Positions 22,358 through 33,063 of a stretch of 64,000 bases of DNA are shown here, piece by piece. This DNA is from Microcyclospora pomicola (taxonomy: Eukaryota > Ascomycota > Dothideomycetes > Capnodiales): the NCBI GenBank assembly GCA_002786065.1, contig NHNY01000004.1:620001-684000 (forward strand), given 5' to 3'. Position 1 is the stretch's first letter; every line of letters begins with the position of its first letter. The position numbers and the translations under genes are program-made. Under the pieces are notes generated by a model that searched no databases, was not told the origin of the DNA, and was given only the letters and a program-made list of their open reading frames with translations.

Positions 22358-22934
22358 GCTGGTTGGATGCTTGTGATCGGTGTGGCTGCACGAGTATGCG
22401 GGGAGGCGGAGGTGCAAAGAACAAGGAGGTCGAACAAATAGTACGGGGAGTCACAGCCGACTTATAGTGGAACACGAGGACAGATCGTGAAGCTGTCAAG
22501 TAGGTAGACAGGTATAGAGGCTCTTGGACAGCGCGGCTCGTAACTCGCGAGAGCTCGCGAGTGATAGTGGAGCCTTCGGACTAATCACAAAGCTGTCAGT
22601 ACACGGCCTTGTACTCATAAGACATTCAAATGGTGGTAAGCAGGATTCTGTGTCGAGGCATGATATGTCGTTGCTCACAAGACAAGCACAACCTGGAGGC
22701 AACCTATAGTGGGATGATGAGTCAGCACAAGGCTATCATTGCGTGCCTTAGTGTCGCCACGAAGCTCAGGCAACGCCGACGCATCATCCGCGAGCGGCCA
22801 TCTCGCTCGTAGGTATACACACCACTACCATCACTTCCACCTGCCGACCTCGACTTGCGCTTGACGAAGAACGACTGTAGCAGCACGACTGCCACAAGGA
22901 CCCGGTCTAAGCATCGTCACGGGCCGAACACGCC
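22358..22934. other. Bidirectional promoter, E2 / Rpt2
   Basis: 577 bp between two divergent ubiquitin-proteasome genes. It holds the inverted repeat at 22543-22562. No open frame is convincing. Confidence 0.6.
22543..22562. promoter_or_regulatory. 9+9 bp perfect inverted repeat with two CTCGCGAG octamers
   Basis: The arms ACTCGCGAG and CTCGCGAGT are perfect reverse complements separated by AG. Each arm contains the self-complementary octamer CTCGCGAG. The repeat lies 186 bp from the E2 start and 373 bp from the Rpt2 start. The symmetry suggests a dimeric regulator site or a non-directional promoter element; which protein binds is unknown. Confidence 0.5.
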
Positions 22935-24392
22935 ATGGTAAGCATAGCACACAATCACTTCTGCGCTCTACTGGCTCATGATTAATACTCGTTGCAGGGT
23001 CAAAACCCGTCGAGCATGGGCGGAGGGCCCGGAGGTTTGCCAGGTGATGGAAAGGACAAGAAGGATGGCAAGAAAGACAAGCCCAAGTACGAGCCGCCGC
23101 CACAGCCAACCACTCGTATCGGGCGCAAGAAGAAGAAGGCCGCTGGTCCCAACGCTGCCGCCAAACTTCCCACAGTCTACCCGACGGCACGATGCAAGCT
23201 GCGATATCTGAGGATGCAGCGCGTGCATGATCATCTGCTGCTGGAGGAAGAGTTTGTGGAGAATCAGGAGCGGATAAGGAAGGCGCATGCAACAAACACA
23301 CAAGCACCTGCGGTCGCTGAAGGCGATGGCGAGCTGGATCGTAACGCAGACGAAAGAAGCAGAGTAGACGACATGCGTGGCTCACCGATGGGTGTCGGCA
23401 ATCTCGAGGAGCTCATCGATGACGACCATGCTATTGTCTCGTCTGCCACCGGACCAGAGTACTACGTTTCGATCATGTCATTTGTGGATAAGGATCTGCT
23501 TGAACCTGGCGCTTCGATTCTGCTGCATCACAAGTCGGTTTCGGTGGTCGGCGTGCTAACAGACGATGCCGATCCGCTGGTCAATGTGATGAAGCTTGAC
23601 AAGGCGCCAACAGAGAGCTACGCGGATATTGGAGGACTGGAAAGTCAGATTCAAGAGGTCCGCGAGGCTGTCGAGCTCCCACTTCTTCATCCAGAGTTGT
23701 ATGAAGAGATGGGTATCAAGCCTCCGAAAGGTGTCATTCTTTACGGAGCCCCTGGCACCGGCAAGACGCTTCTGGCAAAGGCTGTCGCCAATCAAACTTC
23801 CGCCACGTTCCTGCGCATTGTTGGGTCAGAACTTATCCAGAAGTACTTGGGTGACGGACCCAGACTTGTACGCCAGCTTTTCCAGGTTGCTGCCGAACAT
23901 GCTCCATCGATTGTGTTCATCGACGAAATCGATGCCATCGGCACCAAGCGTTACGACAGCACATCGGGAGGAGAGCGTGAAATCCAACGGACGATGCTGG
24001 AGCTGCTGAATCAGCTTGACGGTTTCGATGACCGCGGCGATGTCAAGGTCATCATGGCGACCAACAAGATCGACACGCTTGATCCGGCCCTCATCCGTCC
24101 AGGACGTATCGATCGAAAGATCTTGTTCGAGAATCCAGATCAGAACACCAAGCGCAAGATCTTCACTCTACACACCAGCAAGATGAGTCTCGCGCCAGAT
24201 GTCGACCTCGAGGAATTCATCGGGCAGAAGGATGACCTTTCGGGTGCCGATGTGCGAGCGATCTGCTCCGAGGCTGGTCTGATGGCATTGCGTGAACGCC
24301 GCATGCGTGTCAACATGACCGACTTCCGCGCTGCCAGGGAAAGCGTGCTGAAGACGAAGAGCGAGGGTGAGCCAGAAGGCCTGTACTTGTAA
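22935..24392 (+). CDS. rpt2: 26S proteasome regulatory ATPase subunit Rpt2
   Basis: Exon 1 is only the ATG (22935-22937), followed by a 60-nt intron; exon 2 is 22998-24392. The protein has 465 residues. Rpt2 is one of six AAA ATPases in the base of the 19S particle; it unfolds substrates and gates the 20S core. The spliced start MGQNPSS keeps the Gly2 N-myristoylation signal known for Rpt2, which supports the one-codon exon. A Lys-rich leader is followed by a coiled region ([20 protein letters not shown]), the OB fold, then the AAA module: Walker A GAPGTGKT at about 252, Walker [12 protein letters not shown] at about 306, and [20 protein letters not shown]. The C-terminus EGLYL is the HbYX motif that docks into the core particle. 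Confidence 0.97.
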
Positions 24393-25684
24393 AGCATCCG
24401 AAGGAATAAGATAGATGTGGTCAAGCACACCTTGCGTTGCAAGACTTCAGACCTAGTTTGATGTACCATAATGCGATCAAGCATTTTATTGACATGTGTC
24501 TGATTGCTGAACTCCCGAAGCTGTTTACCTGTGCCATCTGTCTCGTGTTTGCAGATCTCGAGATATGCGAGCGTAACATCTCCAGGGCTTGTACCTGTAT
24601 CTCCTCCGTGATCAAGTATATCGTCTTCGCCTGTGGTCTGATAGCTGATCCACCGAGTAATTACTGCTTATGCCTATCCTCGTTGCTGTGGACCAATCTG
24701 TGGTTCTGCTTGTTCGTTTATGAAACTCGTGCTCCACTATAGTAACTAGTTCCTAGTACGGGAACATGTTCTCGACATACGTGCATTCCCCAGTAAAATG
24801 TGTTTCCACAATCACGACTTCAAACAGTATAACCCACATATACCTCCCACCAAGTACACCTAAGAGATACTCATGCTTGAGATATCAAGCAGTAACAAGG
24901 TAACACACGGACTCATAGGTACATTGAATCATCGACTCATCATACACGCAGCATCGAAACGTGAGTGCTGTCCGGGCAGACTGCCTCATTGTGAGGTCAA
25001 CCCTAACGCCCATGGAGCTCAACCCTAAGGTACCTTGCCAAGCAACAATGCCCCGGAATTGTTGAATCAGCCAGAGGGCCCGGACGAATGGTGAAAAGAC
25101 GCAAAGGCACCATCTGTATGTAGTGCGAGGGATAAGTGCTTGTATCTCTGTTCTCACAATCGCTTGTACAGCTCGTATACCTTACGTTCCATTCCCCTTC
25201 GCGAAGTCAAAGGATGAATCTGGTGTCGGACATACGACAGACTCCCGCATACACGGCGTCGTAGACTGCTCCGGCGAGGACGGAGCCGGTGGGACGAGGG
25301 AGAGGCTGCCAGGGACAATGGTGTAGACAAGTATGCACAAGGCGTTTCATTACAAGCATGTATACGTGATAAATCTATAGTCGTCCTCGTGAATCCCTTC
25401 TGCATCATATTGGATCTACCCTGCTGATTTACTGCACATCGCCAGTCGCGCAGACCGTGGATGGCGTGGCAACGATCTATACCAACACCAATCCCCTCAC
25501 TTGCCCTGTATACTGAGCCGATCAAACACGCCAGAAGAACGCCATGCTTCGAACGCAGTCAAATCTTGCCAGATTCCCTCCCAATATGCAAGCGTATCAA
25601 GAACCAGATCCTCATTATTCCAAGGTCATGCTATTCCATGCATGATGGGAACATACATTCAGACATGAACGGAGAGTTCCCCGA
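24393..25684. other. Convergent intergenic region, 1.3 kb
   Basis: Between the stops of Rpt2 and the NIPA transporter gene. AT-richer than its neighbours. Only short, unrecognised frames are present. Confidence 0.5.
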
Positions 25685-27757
25685 TCATAGGTTGGAACCA
25701 GATCCCAGGCTTCCGACATTTGCATTCGACCCCCTTGAGTTCGATCTTCCTTTGGCGAATTTCCTCAGGCTTGCCAGTGTGTCGACGTGTTCGTCGTCCT
25801 CGCCATCCACCGAGTCAAAGGTCTGACTTGCGACAGATGGTCGTTTCCCTACTGCAGCCATGTGATCCATATCCTGGCCCATGGTGGAAGTGTTCGTGTT
25901 GCCCCGGGATCGCCGCCGGTGGCTGGATTTTCGCCGAAGGGTATGGGAAGGTGTGTCGACGCCACGACGTAGGCTGTCGGCCACGATGGCCGCAAGGGAA
26001 CTGCTCAGAGGGCTGGTGAATGGACCTGGAAGCAGACCAGCCACAGAAAGTCGTGACTGCTCTTGTGGTGTTGCGGGCTTTGATGATGGGTTCGTATTGT
26101 TCGGAACGGAAATATGTCTGTTGAGGGGAGTACGCGGTCGTAGGGTATCGGGCGTGAGGTCGGCCTTGGTTGGCACGACTGGCGCGCTAGTCGTAGCATG
26201 GAAAGTCAAGGGGTTTGGTCTGGACAGTGAATCGTGAGGTATGGCAGCCATGGTGTCAGTATGGATAGAAGCCAATTGAGCTGGACCAAGAGCCGGAATG
26301 CGCTCGTCAGCAGTGGTCTCTGCCGATAGATTATCTTGGGTCACAACCAGCGAGGGCGGAACTGAATCAGCCGTTCGCATGCGTGTCAGATTCGGCGATG
26401 ATGCGCTTGTGAACGGCGACGCCTTGATCGCTGAGCCATTACGTTCGCGTATCTCAGGCCGGATGCCCTCCTCATCGACGAGACTTACAACATCATCCTC
26501 TTCTCCCATCTCTTCATCTCCATCTCCTTCGTCAGACCGCCCAGATGTGATGCACCACACGCCCAAGAATGTCAATGCACATCCGCCCACGAACTTAGCA
26601 GCGTCCTCTCCCGTCTCGCGCTCGAAGTCTCGATACAGCACTGCACTGCCAATGATGACCGACAGCGTGAATATCACAAATTGTGTCGGAATCACCATCG
26701 TAGCGTTGAATCGTTGCAGCGCCCGGTTAACGTATTTGATCTGCATCACCGCCGTGAACACCAGCACAGCGACCAATAGATACGTGATTGGAAAGGTCAC
26801 CACTCTCCAGATAGTGTTAGAAAGCAAAGACGCAATGCCTTTGGTCGAAAGTGCCGTGTAGCCTCCGAACAGTCCGACCAGCCCGAGATCAATCAGAATC
26901 GTGCGTTCGCCGTACTTGTTGCTGAGCACAGCCAGCACCACGATGAGACATGACGTGATGCCGAGATATGTCTCGAACTCCCATTGAGTGATGAGGCGCC
27001 AGATCGAGTCCGGCGTGAGTCGCGGGTTACTGTCGCTCGCACTCAGCACGACCGTCACACACCCGGCAACGGCAATGATGACCCCGACCCCGTCCCGCCA
27101 TCGAAATCGCTCTCCAAGGACCAAGGGGGCAATGATACAATTGGAGATCAGGGCCACCACACCCATGGGTGACACGATCGATGCGGGTGCAAACCCGTAC
27201 GCCAAGAAGTTTCCTGCTTCGCCGACGACCATGAGTGCGATACCAAGCCACCATATGGGAGACTGGAGGTAAGACTTCTCCTTACCCGAGCCTTTGTCTT
27301 GCGCATCCGTCGCGCGCGGCTTGACTGTCTCTTCCGAAGCGACCGACTCATCCGAAGGCGAGCCCACCCTCGGGATCAGTGCATCTTCCTCGGTGGGCTC
27401 ACGTGCATCACCCGTATGTTCCCACGATTCGCCATCTCCACCTTGCGCATTCTCCTTCGCCCGTTGCTCTGCGATGCCCTCCTGCGTCCCGTAATTCTTC
27501 TGCACTTCTTCTCTCCTCCCCTCCGCGTCCGTACCTCTCCTCTTTTCCTTCTCGCCTTCCTCCCGGTCGCGGCTTAAGCGTATATGTGCATATCGCTGCG
27601 TGTTGAGCGCAAACGAGATCAGGACGTTCCCGATGATTGCTGTGGTGATGCCGATCAGACTCGACCAGCCTCCGACGGTCGGAGAGCTTTTCTGGTGCTT
27701 GCCCAAAACATCCAAATCCGGGCTTGACCAAGAGGCTGTGACATCGAAGCGATCCAT
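25685..27757 (-). CDS. NIPA-family (DUF803) magnesium transporter
   Basis: Single exon, 690 residues from the first ATG at 27757 (MDRFDVTASW); the frame continues upstream without an ATG. NIPA proteins move Mg2+ across the plasma or endosomal membrane. Membrane segments visible: SLIGITTAIIGNVLISFAL; IWWLGIALMVVGEAGNFLAY; ASIVSPMGVVALISNCIIAP; VGVIIAVAGCVTVVLSA; TYLGITSCLIVVLAVL; a weaker one around LVGLFGGYTALSTKGI; FPITYLLVAVLVFTAVMQI; MVIPTQFVIFTLSVIIGSAV; and FVGGCALTFLGVWCITSG. About 105 hydrophilic residues, Glu/Arg/Lys-rich, separate the first two segments. The C-terminal 250 residues are disordered, Ser/Thr/Pro-rich and near-certainly cytosolic. The last residues are Gly/Ser/Asn-rich. 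Confidence 0.9.
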   Translation of the reverse strand: MDRFDVTASWSSPDLDVLGKHQKSSPTVGGWSSLIGITTAIIGNVLISFALNTQRYAHIRLSRDREEGEKEKRRGTDAEGRREEVQKNYGTQEGIAEQRAKENAQGGDGESWEHTGDAREPTEEDALIPRVGSPSDESVASEETVKPRATDAQDKGSGKEKSYLQSPIWWLGIALMVVGEAGNFLAYGFAPASIVSPMGVVALISNCIIAPLVLGERFRWRDGVGVIIAVAGCVTVVLSASDSNPRLTPDSIWRLITQWEFETYLGITSCLIVVLAVLSNKYGERTILIDLGLVGLFGGYTALSTKGIASLLSNTIWRVVTFPITYLLVAVLVFTAVMQIKYVNRALQRFNATMVIPTQFVIFTLSVIIGSAVLYRDFERETGEDAAKFVGGCALTFLGVWCITSGRSDEGDGDEEMGEEDDVVSLVDEEGIRPEIRERNGSAIKASPFTSASSPNLTRMRTADSVPPSLVVTQDNLSAETTADERIPALGPAQLASIHTDTMAAIPHDSLSRPNPLTFHATTSAPVVPTKADLTPDTLRPRTPLNRHISVPNNTNPSSKPATPQEQSRLSVAGLLPGPFTSPLSSSLAAIVADSLRRGVDTPSHTLRRKSSHRRRSRGNTNTSTMGQDMDHMAAVGKRPSVASQTFDSVDGEDDEHVDTLASLRKFAKGRSNSRGSNANVGSLGSGSNL

Positions 27758-28351
27758 GGAAGCTCGTATAGCAGTGATAACCTCCGAAAGCAGATGGAGA
27801 AGACCGTCGTTGGTGTGAGCAGCAGCTACCTTCCCGCGCACACTAACATTGCCAGGAGGGATTATGCTGCTTTGCTTGTATCCTCGCCGTCTTGCAATGC
27901 AAATCCTGGCTGTGAGCGTCTACCTGCGGCCTGCGAGCAAGCTCGTGGTTGATGAATGACGCGAATCTGCAGACGGCACGCATGGAATTTTCCTGAATGG
28001 GAGAGTACAAGCGCGCCGGCGGCTTGGAACGCGCCAACATCCTCATCTGCCGACGGGGATGTGAGCAGTCCTTACATAGCGAATGGCAGGATGAACATGT
28101 CATGAGTAGTCTGGATCTATTTCAATGTACTGAACAGACTTGTCTCAGGCTCGAGGAGTGAATTGGTCTTATAGAATATGCAACGATGATGCCTCCGCCG
28201 AGCGCCGCTTTCCTTTCCCAGTGGCTTCCCTATCCAGCATAGCAGTCCTACCCCAACGCCATGCAGTGTTGCGGATGAAAGTGATGAAACGGATGCAACG
28301 ATCCTCTAAACACTTGTGTGAGCCCTCAGAAGCGATCCGCCGATGGACAAT
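27758..28351. other. Intergenic, NIPA promoter / deubiquitinase 3' flank
   Basis: 594 bp between tandem minus-strand genes. No gene or named motif seen. Confidence 0.5.
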
Positions 28352-31041
28352 TCACATGATAACACAGTCCCGATCATCACTACCGTCCGACTTTACCCGT
28401 GTCTTCTTCTCCTTCCTTCTTCTCCCTTCCTTCTCGACTTTCGAGCTGTGAGGTTGAACCACCGTAATGCCTTCAGTAGTCTCGTCGGAGGTTGTTAGGT
28501 TGAGTGTGGAGACGATGCCTGCTGTCTTTTCGTCGACAGACGCGAATTCGGGCTCTGGTTCGGTGTACACATCAGGCTTATTGCCTAGACCTCGCGCAAG
28601 CTTGGTCATGTTCATATTGAGATTGAACCGACTGGGATTATCGAGGCCAGCACTTGCGGGCCGACTTTTCGATCGGCGACTGCCTCGTTTAGAGCCGATC
28701 TTGCTAGCGACCGCTAGGAATCCACCAACCTTCTCATCTGGAGGTGTTGATGGCACAGAGTTACTGGTGGCATCAGTTTTGACACTGGCTGCACTACCTC
28801 TCAAGCTTGCCTCCTGAGGAACAAGACTGCCCTGTCGACCCTCGCCAGAGACAGAGCGGCCACGACGTTGGTCGCCGGCAGTAATATTTGTGTCGAGACT
28901 GTTGCGGACAGATTGAGGTGCTAAGTCGGTGGCTTCTGTACGGCTTCCAGCCGCGTGGGAGCTGCGTGTGCTTTGAGGGAGAGTGTCATCAGATTCTGAA
29001 GGTCTCCAAGGACCCGTCTTCTCTTGAAATTCCACGTTGGAGTGTGATCGCGACGTCGCTTCTGCATAGCTGGGAAGGTCATGTATCGACCGTCCGTCAT
29101 CATCGATTGGTTGTACTTGATAGAAGAGGAGATATGGAGTCTCTTCCCGCAAAGCCTCACGGATGTTTACAGTAGTAACCCTGTCTTCTTTGGCGAGATC
29201 ATCAAATCGCATCCAGGGATCTTCGTCATCTCCACTCTCGGAGCCTTCGTTACGATCAGTCTGGCTACAACGCGAATGCGACTCAGGCAACGGTCCGCGA
29301 CACAATGTAACGTAGTGACCACTGTGAACAGACACTCCACGATGGCAAACCACCGACTGTAACATGAGTCTGAAGTTGCCAACCAAGGGCCCATCGTCAT
29401 GCATGCTATCGTCACCAACAAAATTCGGGACCGCGATCTCCAGCGGGATGTCAACATAAGTGTGAAGCCTCAAAGCTTGTCCAGTCGCTGTGAAGGAATA
29501 CCGCTTCAAGCAGATCCCCAAGACTGGTCGTTGAGTCGAAAAGTGTGCAGCTACTTGCGCATCAGAGTCAGGCATGTGATCGGTGTACCACCTGAGGTAT
29601 GCGTCAGCTGTTAATGAGCAATATTGTGGATGCTTCGCACACGTACGGTAATAGCTTGAAAAACTGCCATGCCGGCATCAAGACTTCAGTTCGTAGGCTA
29701 TTCTTCCGGGCTTGACCGTTGGCTGAAGGATTATCAGATTCGCTATCAAGACTGTCTTGAAGGGGATTAACGCCTTCGAGCATTGTTTTGCGCTGGCTGA
29801 AAATGCTGTCCGCTCGTATTCTGGCCATACCTGGCCTCAAGTTTGCGATTGGATCCTTGGTTTGCCCCGAAAAGGTACCAGTGCGTGGGCTCTCCGTGAG
29901 TGGGGTCTCTGGCGACTCCAGCTCGACGACCTCAACATGTGTGCCGGACTCCTTATGTAGCTTGCCTTCATGCTCATGGTCGCCTTGTGCGTCAAGTCCA
30001 GCCTTCAACGTGTTACGCCGCATGTTCTCGATGTGTCGCTTGACTTCGATCCGGTTGTTGAAATACTGCTCTAAACAAGCCTCCAGCGTGATACCCTCTT
30101 CGCCGTCGCGTGGTTGATCAGCGATCGCCACTTCTAGCAAACGTTCGTTCACGAACTTGTGATCATCCTGAGGATCTTCTTTACCGGTGTGATACAGATC
30201 CATCTTGAGAGTGAGGAGAGGTAGCTCAAGCTGCCCAGTAATGAACGTGAAAGCCTCCGAAGGATCCTGCTGTTTGAGCTTGGAGGCATCCTGCCATCCA
30301 CACTCGGCAAGCGCCTCTTGAAGTTGTTTTGTGACGTCTACTGTGATCAGTTTCCCGGACCTCAGCATGTTGACCCACAGCCGCAACAACCCAGCCAGCT
30401 TCTTGCGCGGCAAATCTTGAAAACTGTCATATAGCAATGCTTCGAAGGAATCGAGGCGAGCGAACATGGCGAACAGCAAAGCATCCAGGTAGCATGTCAC
30501 CCCCTCACGATTTTGAGCCCCAATCAGCTTCACCTCGGGCTTGTACTGCTTGACGATACCCTCGTATGTGTCCTGTAGTAACATGAGGAGGTTGAAAGCA
30601 GCCTCAGGATCGTTGTTCGTTCCCGGTGCTCGTAGCGCATACTCCACGTTGGCCTCCACCATTGTGTCAATGCCATAGTGCCGTAATCTCTCGAGGACGC
30701 CTTTGATAGCTTTCTCCTCTTCTTTGTCCGTTCTTCTTCTGGAATCGACCTCGGCCGCAAATATTCCACCAAAGTGATCAGGAGATTTGAGGGCCTGGAG
30801 GGTCACATACGTCAGCACGTTTACCACTCCCGTCTTAAAGAAGAGTCTTGAGTAATCACGCCAGGTGCACTTGAACAATCCGATGGGGACTAGTCACAGA
30901 TCGTGCTATGCTGAAGCAAGAAGAAATAAGGGCGAATGATGTCTTGGCATTTCCACCACTCAGATCGATGCGGTTCCATAGACTGCGAGTGTGCATCCGC
31001 AGTGATACAAGACGTGACAATGGATCGGCCACGTCTCCCAT
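28352..31041 (-). CDS. Ubiquitin-specific protease (UCH/USP fold) ending in a CaaX box
   Basis: Firm exons are 29647-30889 and 28352-29591, joined over a 55-nt intron (GTACGT...CCTCAG) that restores KLLPWYTDHMPDSD. The Cys box is NREGVTCYLDALLFAMFARL and the His box VCHRGVSVHSGHYVTL; DPWMRFDDLAKE and PYLLFYQVQ close the fold. The C-terminal 200 residues are disordered and end with a basic stretch (EGRRRKEKKTRVK) and CVIM, a farnesylation-type CaaX. The 5' end is uncertain. An exon 30957-31041 (MGDVADPLSRLV) joins in phase over a possible 67-nt intron with a weak donor, giving 855 residues. Its frame stays open upstream through a hydrophobic stretch (YPPFVVTACIGAGYIAAT), so a longer, membrane-anchored start is possible. 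A separate ATG frame at 31161-31217 (MNNNLQRFLSRREKKSGPK) with a good donor may be a true first exon, but I could not join it in phase. Confidence 0.8.
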
Positions 31042-31881
31042 CGTTGCTGCGATGTAGCCAGCGCCAATGCATGCTGTGACTACAAACGGTGGATACAGTA
31101 TGCATATGGAGCATCTGAAAGAACGACAAGGTAGACAATGCTGGAGCTAGATGGGCGTACCTTAGGTCCTGACTTCTTCTCCCGCCGACTGAGGAAGCGC
31201 TGCAGGTTGTTGTTCATGACCTCGGTGCTCCCATGGAAGAGGCAGGCGCTGTGTTGCAGCTCGAGAGACGTAGTATCGTCCGCTTGCACGGTGGTTGCCT
31301 TGCAGCGGCCTGTGGAAAGCCGTGATTAAGCTCGCGGCCCTGTCATGTAGGATCGCGGTCGGCGGCAGTGAACTGGTCCTGAGGGTTGGTCGCAACCATG
31401 GGCATCTCGCAGCATTTGGTCTTGGTATGGCAAATGTTGTCGTGCGGCTCAACTTATCCTCGACTCCTTGGTTGAATGGCGGGGTCCAGCCATGTGCTTA
31501 CGGCCCGCCAATCGCCATGCTTCCTGCCCTGCATTAGGAGGATCGAATGCCTCAGTCTGAGTCGCCGATGCATGGGACATTGGTTGTAGCAAGAAGATAA
31601 GCTGTGTGGCGACAGTCGATGGCCGTGACTGCGAGCATCGATGGGTAAGGTACGTAGAGAATCTAGCTGTGTGTCCAGCACGACGGTGTCTTGTACATGT
31701 TGTGTGTATCTCAATCTTTCGAATGAGACATGTAGAACTAACTACAGGGAAGACTAGATAGCCGCTCCGCTGCTCGGTCTATGCCGGAACTCAATCTGTC
31801 CATGCTATTTTCCGGGCCAGGAACTACATCACAACGTGTCTCACGGACACAGCGCAGCGACTCGTCTACGCTGGAGCTATC
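31042..31881. other. Divergent region, deubiquitinase / uL5m
   Basis: 840 bp. The left end probably contains the missing 5' exon or exons of the deubiquitinase (31042-31217). The rest is promoter sequence without recognisable motifs. Confidence 0.5.
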
Positions 31882-33063
31882 ATGGCATCAACACTGACAT
31901 CCTTGCCGAGCGCGATCAAGAGGCCAGCACTGGGTGCGGCGCGAGCACAGGCGTTGGCCAAGCGATGGCAAAGGAGTGTCTCCCAGACCGTGGATAGCCC
32001 TGCGCAAGACCTTGAACAGCTGGACAGCTCGGATTTTTTGGCCGTTTCTGCAGCCCAAGCCAATTCGAGAAAGGTGTTCGATCCTGCCGGAAGAGCACGA
32101 GGACGCAATCGTCAGCTGCCACCTAGCAGGTACGCGACAGCTTGTTGGAGTGGGCAGGATACTGCGTTCACGACGCTGATCAGAAAACAGATATCAGTAC
32201 AAGTCACCTCGCTACTATCGCGGTCCACTCCATCCGCATCAACCTCCTCGACCCTCCGATCCGGCCTCGCGAGAATTCCAAGCAGGGCCCTTCTCCCTAC
32301 CTCGCCTCGAACAGACATATCATGACACGTTCGCTGCGGACTACATGACCATGGCATACACACACTTTCCTCCCGGCTCACAACCACATCAGAAAGGAGA
32401 AAGACTACGGTCTTGGTCTGGCGACAATCCTTACTTCAAGAATCGTCCTCTCAGAGGACCGCGTGGTGGTGATGTGCTAAGACTGCTTCGCAAGCCCATC
32501 ACATTCAGAAACGTGCCGCAACTGACTGGCATTACATTACATACGATGGTGAAGGAGGCAAGAAAGGACAGCTCGCATCTTCACGTTGCAGGCATGGTGA
32601 TGCAAGCCATTTCTGGTGCGCGTCCACAAGTACATACCATCAAGAAGAGTGCGGCCAACTTCGAGATCCGGGCCGGACAACATCTGAGTATGACGTGTAA
32701 ACTAGTTGGAGAGGACATGCATCATTTCATCAGTAAGATCATCGATGTGGTGATGCCCAAGATCAAAGATTGGAAGGGCATCAAAGGCAGTTCTGGAGAC
32801 AGTTCTGGGAATGTCGCGTTCGGGCTCACACCAGAAGACGTTGCCATGTTCCCGGAGATCGAGATCAACTACGATGCGTGAGTCGAGCGGAGACTGCTAT
32901 CTTCCATATTCACCTTGCTAACTGAGCTGTGCGATGCAGATACCCCCCGAAGATGATTCCAGGTTGCCATGTCATCATGCACACCTCTGCAACCAATGAC
33001 CAGGACGCGAGGCTCTTCCTGACGCAACTCGGCCTGCCGTTCTACGGCACGCTCGTCAACTAG
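31882..33063 (+). CDS. Mitochondrial large-subunit ribosomal protein uL5m (MRPL7)
   Basis: Three exons: 31882-32129, 32191-32877 and 32940-33063. Introns are 61 and 62 nt, the second with a GCTAAC branch site; 352 residues. uL5 binds 5S rRNA in bacteria and sits in the central protuberance; fungal mitoribosomes keep the protein without 5S. The N-terminus (MASTLTSLPSAIKRPALGAA) is a matrix leader. The core reads FRNVPQLTGITLHTMVKEA, HLHVAGMVMQAISGARPQVH and NFEIRAGQHLSMTCKLVGE. It ends with FGLTPEDVAMFPEIEINYDA and PKMIPGCHVIMHTSATNDQD, then ARLFLTQLGLPFYG. The second splice falls inside NYDAYPPKM and restores it exactly. Confidence 0.93.
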
